NCBI GenBank assembly: GCA_013115125.1
Contig: JABANN010000270.1
Location: 1 to 44,624 of the forward strand
From: Perkinsus olseni
Taxonomy: Eukaryota > Perkinsozoa > Perkinsida
DNA length: 44,624 bases
Direction: 5' to 3'
The position numbers and the translations under genes are program-made. Every line of letters begins with the position of its first letter. Within the stretch, counting starts at the first letter, position 1. The notes under the pieces are model-generated. The model made no database searches and had not been told where the DNA came from. It was given only the letters and a program-made list of their open reading frames with translations. Positions 20,630 to 30,303 of the stretch are shown one piece after another.

Positions 20630-23600
20630 ATGGCCACCACCGTCTTCTCCACACCAAAGCCAACCCCGCTGAAGCAGCTCGGCAGCAGCCCCATGCCCAT
20701 GCAAGGAGCCCCACAGGTCGCAGTATCCCCTCATAGATGGACCAGTCTGACGGCCAACCATCGTAAAGCACAAGCTTACGACCCCAAATGCTCATGGCCA
20801 CCGCCGCCCGTGTTGAAGGTGCGCTTTTGGGTGCCCAAGGCCAGCCCATTGTCTTTTGAGATTTCAGTCTGACAGTGGAGCTCCGACTCTGGCCCCAGTG
20901 GGTGCGATGACCGGTTCCACTGCTAACCCTCTAGGGCAGTTCAAGCCGTTTAGCTTCAATGGTGGACGTGGACTCAGTCCACCAGTGGTCCGTCGAGCTA
21001 CCGAAGCTCCTCCTGTGAGGGAGCGGTGAAGGTGGACCGTCAGACTATTGAGCCCCCTCCCCTCAGGCGCACAGAGCTGGATCTCAGTTCGGGCCGAGGC
21101 CGCCCGCGGCGTCGTTACAGAACACACCTCGGCTGCTACGTGACTGCAATCCAATGTTCTTCGTATGATGCCTGATGGGGCTTCTGTTGAGACCACTCTC
21201 TCTTCAGTCCCCCCAGCCCCCGCGCTCGAGGCAGATTCCCGTGTCACCCCAGCAACCGGGCCTGTCCGTTCCACCCTCACCTCAAGCGGGGGTCAGGACA
21301 TACAGGTGGCCGCCTTTCTTCGGGATGTCCGAAGGCAGGAATGACCCTCTTGGTGCATCTCGTGTCACCACAAGTATTGGGCCGCCTTCGTTTGGAGTAG
21401 CACGCGAGGCCACTGCGCCTAGCAGCAGACAGGTGGATCGCTGACAGCTGGTTGAGCGTTGATTCCTCGTGATTAGTTCTTCGCCCCAATGACCCCTCTC
21501 ACTGCGCAGCCTGTGATGGGGCTTAGCGTATCGGGAAGGGAGGTGCAAGGTCGCGTTGTGAGGAGAATTAGAATCGGCGTTGATGGGGCGGTGAAGTCCA
21601 TCGAGGACCTGTAGTGTCACCATAGTTCTTCCCTGCCCACCCGTCTTCTCGTCAGTACTGATGATGGCCCACCTCGGCAAGCAGGGAGCATTGATGCTCC
21701 AGCGGTCAATAGGGCTGCTACAGTGAGCCTTCCCAGGTACGGCCCTGTCAGCTTTCGGTGAAACTGAGTGAACGCTGGGTCATTGTGCTCAGTTGGGTGG
21801 TTCTCAGGACTTCACAAGTCGGTGGGGCCAGAGCCACTGCCCAGGTGGAATCAGGCGGGTCGGTGGTGACGACCTCGGTGAGCGTTGGCAACAACAAGCC
21901 TCCCCTGGCACCAAGATTCCAGCCAATTAGTAGCCAGACGCAGTCCTCATTCCGTACTAGCCTCACCACTACTACTGCTACCAACAGGCCAGCAGCTCCC
22001 ACAGAGCGCACGCGAGTGCAAGCTAGAGTCTGGGGAGCTGTCTCGGGTGAGGGTCTTCTGCTCTGGCACTGTCGGCTGAGCTCCTCTTCCTCACAGGGGG
22101 CAAGATAGACTCAACCTTCCAAGCTGGAGCCTCTCGAGGATACGTTTACGAAGAGGGCTAGACGGTATCAGAGAGTCCAGGTCTTCCCTTACCCCAGGGG
22201 CACCACCATTGCAGTGTAGACCGTATGTGCCCAGTGAGGGCACCATTCATTAGTGTTCGAGCAGTATCAGTATCATCCCATCATGTCCCTCCATAGCAAT
22301 AACCAATCTCATGCATCCACCACGATCAACAGTGAAGCCTTCGTGTGTGAGTGGGCGCGGCCTCGTACCACCAGCGTGGGAGCCATCTCGCCCAAATCTT
22401 TGTCCTTCTTCTTCAATGCCCGCTGATTCACGGACACCGCGGTCTTCCTCTTCCCTGGTGTCACCTAGCAGTGCAGCTCCCAGCTGGTGTCGGTGTGGTT
22501 GTGGCGGTCGAAAGTGGCCCCGCCGATTGCTCGTGTGCTTGGCAGTCGGCTACGCCTGTTGGTTCGCGCTCCTCATGGTGAGTCGTGCTAGCCCCGCACA
22601 GCTAGCCGTCACGGCTGTCTCACTTCAGGTGGCGCATGCCGTTACGGGCGACTTGGTCTCCGGCTGGATCAGATTCTGCACCTCTGTGGATGTCCGGACA
22701 TGGACGTTCGTCGTGTTCGGGTCCTTTGTTGGTGCCCTCATCACACTGGCCCCGTCATACTATCTGATTAGAAAGTAGCTATCGCGCTTCGTGTCAGCGG
22801 GATCCTGTCCCCCTTCAGGGCTCCGACCTTGGAGTCCCTGATTGATGGTAATGTGCACAGTGTGGCCGACTCTGATGAGACCACCTTTGCCGAAGTTTGT
22901 GTGGAAGCGCTCACCCACTTGCCAGCTGCGACGCGATCACTAGGCCCACGGGCAACAGTAAGATACCGTCATTGGGCTGTTCCATGCGTACGGACAGCAC
23001 AGAACGTAGGGCAATACATCCAATGCTTTCTCAAGCTTCATTACGATATCTTCTTGGCAGTCACGGCGCTTAGCCGTGCTACGGTAGTTTGGAGATGATG
23101 GATCGTCTCTTTCGGCTTAGGCCTCGACTGGAGTTCCCCCTGGGGCACGCCACTTGCTTCGTGACGACGACGATGGTGGTGGTGGAGCGTCGCCTATTGA
23201 CGCCATTTACCCAGCACCTTCCGCTCCGCCCCTCCCCAGTGTGGGATCCCTACCAACTGGTGAGTGCAGGGCCCACCAGCAGCAAGAGATTCGACCGAGC
23301 CGGGTGCCCGACCAGAAGCGTGTGATGCAGCCCACCCTATAGGATCTCCTACTCGGTCAGCTAGAGGGAGCCGTCCTCGGGGACGCGCATGTACCGTCAC
23401 CAGTAGGCTTGGATGAATTGTAATATTACTGTCTCTGCTTCGCCACCGACTGTGGTGTTTTGAATGACTTCAATACGGCTGGGTGGAGGTGGCAGCCATT
23501 CCCGGATCGGCCGTGTCACGGTAGGCTGGCCATCACGGCGAGTAACGGTGTACGCGTGCGGCACGCGTATCGGGTGATGGCTGCACGCATGCACATGGCC

Positions 23601-24723
23601 AGCTGTAGCTAGACATCATTCCTACGCACTAGGTGCGCCCTCTCTGTGGGTTTGACTCATCGCTATGATGAGGTCTCGGTTGAGCCTAGCTTCGACTGCT
23701 TTGTCGCGGGGATGGACTTGTATTCTGGCTAGTTATAGCAGTTAGTCCGCTAACGGTGTCCTTAGCCAACGCTGACCTCGATCCGCGTGGCTCTGCTTCT
23801 CATTGTGTGGTGATCAGTAGCGATACCCCCACCGGATGGTCCAACCATCGGCAGCGGCATCAAAGACAGATCAGCCAGCGGTTCCCCCCGGTCCGAGGAA
23901 GGTTACCTCAGTGAGCCCCTTGAGGAGGGCGGCCTCCGAGCTATACGCCGGATGCAGGTGGAGCTAGAGGGCCTGAGGAGAGTCTTTGACTGGATCGACA
24001 CTAAGAAGGACGGAGTCCTCGACTTCGAGGAAGTCCTCTCGGCCTTCTATCGGGTTGGTTACAGACCCTCTAAGGCCGACGTTGAGCAGTACATCTGGTG
24101 AGCACCTTCTCCTTCGCCCCCCGGGGGACCACGGCAGCCGCCTTAGGGAGGTAGACGATGACCTCGACGGCACGGTGTCCTGGGATGAGCTATTGGTCAT
24201 GTACCAACGGTGCATACTGGACAAGACTGGACTGGAGCCCAGGGGGCTCTTCACCCTCATCGAATTCCTTCTGTAGGACTCTCCGTCTGTCTCGGCCGCT
24301 ATCGCGCGCTTTTAGTTTCGACAAGGAGTTCAAAGGAGAGATCGCCGTCGAAAACACGCTAGAGGTGCTCTTCGTGCGTCATGGCCGGGAGAGGTGCCCT
24401 CCGTCGCACCCCTGTCGCCGGTCGAACTCGGCTGCTTTAGGCTAGATGAGGAGATCCGAGAGATCTTCGGAGCGACAGCCAGCGCTGGTGTGGAGACCGG
24501 CCAGGAGACCACCATTAACTTCTCAGACTTCCGGGCTGGAGCGAACGAGAGACTTCGAGCCCTTCGCTGTGGCAGAGGGAAGGTCACCCAGCCAGCTGCA
24601 TCGATGACCCCAGCCAAGGTACAGTGTGCTCGTGCGTGCGGGCTATGTTGTGGTGACGCCGTTGGTAGAGTGGCGGGCCGTCCCGAGTTGCCCCTAAGTC
24701 GAGCAGGAGATGCCCTACCATGA
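20630..24723 (+). CDS. Membrane-anchored EF-hand protein with Pro/Ser-rich N-terminus (tentative single gene)
   Basis: The ATG at 20630 opens MATTVFSTPKPTPLKQLGSS. Low-complexity exons follow (for example SAPTLAPVGAMTGSTANPLG and VETTLSSVPPAPALEADSRV). At about 22520-22780 there are two likely membrane helices (LLVCLAVGYACWFALLM and WTFVVFGSFVGALITLAPSY, followed by YLIRK). After a polar stretch come two canonical EF-hands: DTKKDGVLDFEE (about 23997-24032) and DDDLDGTVSWDE (about 24154-24189), the first with calcium ligands at 1, 3, 5, 7, 9 and 12. A helical C-terminal part follows (LEPRGLFTLIEFLL, FDKEFKGEIAVENTLEVLFV, LDEEIREIFG) that looks like degenerate EF-hands. This suggests a calcium sensor at a membrane. 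Many introns are unresolved, so two genes are possible, with a split near 22800-23900. The 3' end may also splice onward past 24723. Confidence 0.5.
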
Positions 24724-24829
24724 AGTGATGTCGGTGATCATGATCACGGGCCGTCCTACTTTCCAACCCTTTCCTCCTTGTGTTATCCCTACCATTGTGG
24801 CTCACGGTCATTCTCATTGGTCATTCGCA

Positions 24830-25882
24830 ATGACAGCCTCCCTATTGGAACTGCAGGATGCCCTGTCGGAGCTGAGGGAAGCCGAGAAGGTACGCTGGTC
24901 GCCCCCGGCCCGGTTATTTCCCCTCGTAGTTGCTGAACACGAGAATCCGGGCCCTCCAGAAGCTGCCGTGCTCGCCATGGCTGGAGCCCTCCGACCGAGC
25001 TGCGATCAAACCTGCATTTTCCCTGCTCGATACTTTCCGCCCGACTGGTGGCCAGTCCGGAGGTAGCTCGCTGCTCTCTTGATTGCCGCTCGTATCTCCT
25101 TTTCTAAGCCTTTGGGTAGTGTTGCTCCTTCATCAGGCAAGACGGACCTCCCCAAGACATTATCCTCTCTTCTTCGCAAACCCGAGAGCCCCACGGAGGC
25201 AGCGGAGGGCACCGAAGCTGCTGCTGCTGCTGCTGGTAGCGTTGGAGAGCTCTCTGAGGAGGCCGCTGTCGTGGCTGAGCGTGCTGGGAAGATCAAGAGC
25301 GTTTGCGACCAGGCCTTGAGAGAGGCGGCCGAGGGTAGGCAAGTGGGCTCTTCCATGATGCCAGACAATACAGGACTATGGACTTCGCGTTACCCTCTGC
25401 AGCCGAGAAGCTTGAAGTGGAAATCGGGCGGCTTGCAGAGGAGTCAGCGAAGGTCTTCGCGGAGCTCGAGGAGGCTGAGATGACGATGCCGAGTCCCGAC
25501 GATGCCCCCATGGACGTGTCCTTGGATGGAGGTGGGGACCGTCTCTCCTGGTGCCCCCTCTATGGCCTCTCGCAGCTCCTGAGAATAATGGCGAGATAGC
25601 GGCTGCATTGTCGAGCGACCTCAGAGTAGTGTACTCTCGAGCCCGAGAAGAGCTAGTGCTGGAGGGACCAGAGAGAGAGAAGGTGAGAATCGTTCACATC
25701 GTTAGGGAGCTGCTGGTGGTTCCTAGGCTCTCGTGGCCCACCTCTTCGAAGGCCTTCCGAGGCGGTTGAACTGGTGGTCCAAGCCTCTGTGTGAGGGCCC
25801 CAATCTGCACGAACTAGTCGAGGCTGCTAGGGAGATAGTCAAGCATGCCCAGAGGGATGCAGCTGAAGGGCAGCCGAATTAA
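24830..25882 (+). CDS. Coiled-coil, Ala/Glu-rich hypothetical protein
   Basis: The ATG at 24830 begins MTASLLELQDALSELREAEK. After an intron (GTACGC...CGTAG) the coil continues (LLNTRIRALQKL), and PSDRAAIKPAFSLLDTFRPT follows. The next exons give LPKTLSSLLRKPESP, an Ala-rich stretch with a GCT repeat (about 25215-25235), ELSEEAAVVAERAGKIKSVC, LEVEIGRLAEESAKVFAELE and, after more introns, NGEIAAALSSDLRVVYSRAR. The end is HELVEAAREIVKHAQRDAAE, stopping at 25880-25882. All segments are amphipathic helices, so an elongated coiled-coil scaffold is likely. No family is recognised. It starts 107 bases after the presumed end of the EF-hand gene and might be its 3' part. Confidence 0.5.
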
Positions 25883-25948
25883 AGTCTATCCACAATCGCT
25901 GTAGTTGTGTTGACCGTCGGACCTGCACTTCAGATTGACCTTCTTGTC

Positions 25949-27827
25949 ATGGCCATACGCCCTCGCCGGAATTGGACAGAGACTGAGGTGGTGTAGCTGC
26001 CCTGCTTCCCCTTTGGACGGACCTTCAGGTGGTGTCTGCTTTGACGGCCTTCGCGGATGCTGTGGGGGACCGAGTAACGGACCGCTCTGAGCTGTCGGAC
26101 TTTCGGAAGCTTGGACTGTCTTGGCCTAAGCTGGTTGATGCAGTGAGGGGCTCACCTCTCACGGCTGAGTTGGACCCGTTGTCCGTGCTCAGAATCCCCC
26201 GCTTGTCAATCGTACGCCAATGGAGGCTCGGAGGAAGGTGAAGGTCATCCTCACGGATCTCAGCGCTCTCTCCCACGACTATGAAGGTCAGCGGTACTTC
26301 CTAGCGCGCTGGCCGAGTCTTCCTGACAATGTCCGAGATGTTCTCATCGGAGAGCCCCAGTCGGCCGCCAGCTCCCTCGCGACGGCGCCCTCGACCTCAG
26401 AAGTGTCTAGCAACTCTCTCGACTTGACCAACACCTCAGAGACGGTAACCAGTTCTCAGGCGCTGAGCAACCTGGACGAAGCGGTTGGCCACGAGGGGCA
26501 AGATTGCAGTCCGGAGTCGGCCAAGAGTGCACGTTCGGCGTTAGAGGAGACCTGGGACTCTGAAGGAGGTTCCTCAGAGGACGAGAAGGAAGAGGAGCAG
26601 GAGGCAGGCATGGATGCATGCGTTGATGATGCTTTCAATGTGACTGAGGTGCAGAGTGCCACCTCGCAGTTGCCGGCGGGCTCGCAGATGCTGGAGGCCT
26701 CGCAGGTCTCCACTGTGCCGCCTCTGGTGAGCAGACTGTGGAAGTCAGTGACGATGATGCCGAGCGATATCGAGGAGGAGGACGAAGAAGATGAGGAGGA
26801 ATCTTCGGGTGACGAGCTCGACAGAATGCTGCCGCTGTTTACAGCGAGAGGTGATCATCGTGACTACAGCGAGGACCCGAGCTCGTGCATCATCGCTGAC
26901 ACTGATTGGTTCGATGCGTGTGAGGTGGTCCTTAACGAGGGGGAGGAGAGGGAGTTGGCGAAGGGCAAGGCAGAGCAGGTCCACGGCTTGAGGGTGGGCA
27001 CCTGGAATGTGTGGTTCAGCAAGAGGAGTCCCAGCCAGTCTCTCAACCGGCAGGAGGAAGTCAAGAAGTTCGTCTGTGGCCTTCACGAAGACGGGTGGCC
27101 GGATATTCTGATGATTCAGGAATCGAACCTCTCCGCCCATCGAGCGCAGATCTGCTATTTCCACACTCATCTGCGTCGCTATGAGTTCCTCACAGGATAC
27201 AAGAGCCAAGTCCATGATACCGGCATTCTGGTGAATTGTGAGAAGTTCTCAGTGGCTCGGCCGGTCCCTGAGGAGCTCCTGATGACGGTTCAAGAAAGGC
27301 TTGTGAGGGCCCACTGTGGCGCTATACCCTCGGGCCAGCTGGCTGCTGCCCTTGGTCGGATATGCGTGATTGAGCTCGAGCACGAGAAGATGAGAAGCCG
27401 GTTTTTTGCTTGTTCGTTTCATGCCACCAGGCACCAAGCCAACGCCTGCAGTTCGGCGGTTCTCCTCTTCCTGCAAGAGCTCAGTGATGCCACTCGAATG
27501 CCGGTGCTGCTCGGTGGTGACTTCAACTGCGATATCGTTGACCTACTCGATGGCAACCCTGACCTCGACAACGCTCTGCCTGGCCTAACTGTGGCTGAGT
27601 ACTCCTACAAGCGCCACCGCTTCAAAGGCAATCGGGACAAACTGATAGACCGTTTGGCGGTTATCAATCCCCGACCTAACAGGGAATTCGACCTCAAGCT
27701 TAGCGGGGTCGCGGCTTGTTGCTTCGAGGAGACTCTCTTCGTGGAGGCCGCCCATGAGCCCGGCGCACGAGTCTTCGACCACTTGCCCATAATGGGTCAG
27801 CTAGTGTTAGGCGAGAAGTGGCTCTGA
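25949..27827 (+). CDS. Endonuclease/exonuclease/phosphatase (EEP) family protein, 595 aa
   Basis: Exons 25949-25987, 26029-26142 and 26193-27827 join to exactly 596 codons; introns are 41 and 50 bp. Residues 1-80 are unremarkable (MAIRPRRNWTETE...). Residues about 95-340 are acidic and Ser-rich (EEEDEEDEEESSGDELD at about 26775-26825) and probably disordered. The EEP domain starts near residue 350 with GLRVGTWNVWFS. It has the metal ligand Glu in ILMIQESNLS, the motif CSFHATRHQAN, GGDFNCDIVDL and the terminal FDHLPIMG. These are the Asn, Glu, Asp-Asn and Asp-His signatures of Mg-dependent phosphodiesterases (nucleases, deadenylases, lipid or inositol phosphatases). The substrate cannot be told from sequence. 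No reverse transcriptase or other retroelement part lies nearby, so I take it as a host gene. Confidence 0.82.
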
Positions 27828-27920
27828 TGTGTATCGTTGAGCACGCTGTCGTAGTAGTAGAATTAACCATGTTATTCAGTCTCTCTGTCTCTCCATCGTT
27901 GTGGTGTTGGGAGACGATCG

Positions 27921-28913
27921 ATGGCTGTGCATTTCAGTTGGAACCGGTCGATGGATCTCCTTTGGCTGCTCGAAAGGCCACCTGTGCCGTGCACCCCACT
28001 ACAGCTAGATGCCAGAGGAGTTCCTACCAACAACCAGTCGACTATCTATCAACCCCCATCAACAGCAGCAACAGCCCATCCCTACTACAGAGGGCCGCCA
28101 CTCAATACCCTCGGTCACCATCGACCTCCCTCGCATCAGCCGCATCATCATCAACACCACCACCATCAGCAGCAGCAGCAGTTGCGGATGATGCCTCATC
28201 AGCCAAGACAGTCGTCTTTCGATCAAACTATCGGTACCGCTCTCATCGACCAGACTATACCCTTGGCGGCCCACCCTCTGAGCTCCCATCCAGCGGCCTT
28301 CCCTCCCTACGCCATGCAAATAGGGGGAGGCTTCGACATGGCAAGAGCGCAGCTATCCGGTCCTGTTCGCGCCGCGTCCCCGGCGAGGGGTGTTGGTCGA
28401 AGGAAGGACTATGCGGCACCGCCTGGCGTTTGGAAAAATTCCGGGGGCTATGTATCGACTGTGTACGTGAACAGGAGGCGTTTGTATGGCCCTCTAAGGC
28501 GTACCGTGACCGAGGCGACCGAAGACCGCCGACGGCTGCTGAGTGCTAAGGAAAGCCATGCCACTGAGAGCGAGGTCCGTGATCTTATAGCCTCTATGAG
28601 GCAGGTTACCAAACCCAAGATTGCATCATTTTCATCGTCACGGAAACTGTATGATTCTTTTGAGGGTGCAACTGCACACTCGCCGGGGCAAGCTCGAGAC
28701 CCTATCTTCCCGCGAGATATCGCTGGGAATCCCCTCACGGATCTGCGAGGCCTTCCCCCTGGCCCTCCGCCTTCGAGGGCCAGCATCTATGGCGGAAGCC
28801 TGTCAACTTTCCGAGGCCGACCCGGCTCCCTGCCCCTACCCTCTCATCACCTGTCCTTCACGCCCCCACTGGATTCGGGCTTTCTTGAAGCCGACGTTTA
28901 CGAGCCATCCTAA
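27921..28913 (+). CDS. AP2-like domain protein, putative transcription factor, 330 aa
   Basis: Apparently a single exon. The first 150 residues are low complexity: Pro/Gln/His-rich, with a HHHQHHHHQQQQQ run (about 28140-28180). At residues about 160-210 there is GVWKNSGGYVSTVYVNRRRL followed by YGPLRRTVTEATEDRRRL. This matches the three-strand-plus-helix layout of AP2/ERF-type DNA-binding domains (strand W-x, strand Y-V-N-x-R, then a helix with A/R repeats), as in ApiAP2-like proteins of alveolates. The match is by pattern, not certain. A helical segment (ESEVRDLIASMRQVTKPK) and a Pro/Gly-rich tail follow. If correct, it would be a sequence-specific nuclear regulator. Confidence 0.55.
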   Translation: MAVHFSWNRSMDLLWLLERPPVPCTPLQLDARGVPTNNQSTIYQPPSTAATAHPYYRGPPLNTLGHHRPPSHQPHHHQHHHHQQQQQLRMMPHQPRQSSFDQTIGTALIDQTIPLAAHPLSSHPAAFPPYAMQIGGGFDMARAQLSGPVRAASPARGVGRRKDYAAPPGVWKNSGGYVSTVYVNRRRLYGPLRRTVTEATEDRRRLLSAKESHATESEVRDLIASMRQVTKPKIASFSSSRKLYDSFEGATAHSPGQARDPIFPRDIAGNPLTDLRGLPPGPPPSRASIYGGSLSTFRGRPGSLPLPSHHLSFTPPLDSGFLEADVYEPS

Positions 28914-29310
28914 TAGGATGATCCTATCCACTTCATCCTCAAGCTAACAATAATAATAGTAGAGGCCCCTCGGGAGAGTACCCATCATTTAGGAGTGACC
29001 CCCGCTGGATGTGATTGAGGACAACTGAGCTTAGTCTCTGCCATCATCATCATCAACAGCATCATTATCGAATCTGTAACGTTAGCAGGATGAGCTTCGC
29101 TGTAATTTTTCGTAAGGTTGGGTCGTAGTAGACCGTCTCAGCGGAGGAGAGGACGACGTCTTTCGGCAGTCCTTCATCATCAGGCCCTCGGCTATATTTC
29201 ACATTAAAGCTGCCATATAATAATAATCACCATCAGCAACGCCATCACCCTAGGCTTGCGTTCATTCCCTATAGTGGAGGGGTCCCGGGGTCACCAAGTT
29301 GCTTACCGAA
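28914..29310 (+). other. Gene-free stretch with AT/CAT simple repeats
   Basis: No coding frame of note in nearly 400 bases. It contains trinucleotide-rich tracts (CATCATCATCATCAAC near 29042, AATAATAATAATCACCATCA near 29215) typical of 3'-UTR and intergenic sequence here. It presumably holds the end of the AP2-like transcript and the promoter of ATG101. Confidence 0.5.
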
Positions 29311-30101
29311 ATGTCTTCTGGTAGTGCAATCCGAAGGGCATCGGCGGTCGAGTATCATCTGTGCCCGGAGCTGCAGCTTCCGATGGGTCACGTTAAGGAA
29401 GCACTAGCCGCGGTATTCAGGTCTCTCTCTCAGTCCTGCTCCAGTCTGGGCTCAGGTGCTGCACACGATTCTGCTAGGAAGGAGTATAGGAGGCCAAAGC
29501 TGCGTAGAGCCCATCACCGTCTCGAGCGAGGTCATTGACATCCACTACGTAGTTTTACTCCCTTCAGTCTTGCACTAATTATTCATTTCCTCAGTCGAAG
29601 TCGGACGACCCGCACGTGGACAGAACAGTGAAAGCTGCCTTGCAGGAGTTCGGTAGATTCCTCGAGCGCCGGCCAGAGCGGAAGGCCTCTATAGTGCTTT
29701 CCTTCTTCGTTCCGAAGCACCGTAGCTCGATGACCGGTGGGGCAGCAGCGGCTCCTGCTGGCTCCTGGACCTTCAACGTCATCGCCGACTTCCTCTCGGG
29801 CGTGTCCGACAACCGGGAGATGTTCGAGCAATGGACCATACCGGTCCACGTGGTGCCTCCGAGCCACTCTGGCCAAGGCGTATCCAGAGAGGTCAAGGCG
29901 GCGATCAGGAGTGGCGATGTTATCTCGGGCGTAATGTGGTATATTTGCCAAAGGATGCTCAAGTCCAGTCGCGTCCAGCTTCCCAAACCGGGCGTGGCCG
30001 GCAGTCGGAGCTGCTATGATTTTGAGATCACGAACAAGGTCACGGAGGACTCCTCAGCGCGGCACCGGAGTCCATCAGGTGAGCCGCCGGGCGTAGCGTA
30101 G
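29311..30101 (+). CDS. ATG101: Autophagy-related protein 101 (HORMA-domain subunit of the ATG1/ULK1 complex)
   Basis: ATG101 pairs with ATG13 in the kinase complex that starts autophagosome formation. The first exon (ATG 29311) reads AVEYHLCPELQLPMGHVKEA, equal in position to human LEVSVEGRQVEEAMLAV. A middle exon in another frame gives PITVSSEVIDIHYV (human VDCDFIDFTYV) and ends at a GTAGTT donor near 29550. After an acceptor (TTTCCTCAG, about 29594) the last exon carries DDPHVDRTVKAALQEFGRFL, IVLSFFVPKH, the signature FEQWTIPVHVV (human WEVWTVKVHVV), and SCYDFEITNKV near the end (human YLYKISFQITDAL). The human WF-finger segment (RWPF) has only a possible counterpart in SWTF. The total is near the family length of about 220 aa plus a small insert. 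Confidence 0.85.
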
Positions 30102-30303
30102 AACCGGTAGGAACCCTCCCCGGTCAGGCGGATGGTCCCCGAGAGCAATTCTGGCCCAGCAAGTTCGACACCTACCGAGCATTGTCTGATGAAGTTTTTG
30201 CAGTAGTACTAAATGTTGTGATCGTTTAATCGAAACATTGACGCTAGCCGTTGACTTGTGTTGTGAGCTCCCCGCCTCGGCCGTCACGGAGCTTCCATGC
30301 TAG

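Noticed and set aside
25949-27827. The EEP domain as the endonuclease of a LINE element
   Set aside because: No reverse transcriptase, poly-A tail or target duplication is nearby, and the gene has its own short introns and a unique N-terminus.
28059-28549. Alternative long frames on both strands across the His/Gln-rich part of the AP2-like gene
   Set aside because: They lack domains and arise from CAT/CAG repeats; the 330-codon frame contains the only recognisable domain.
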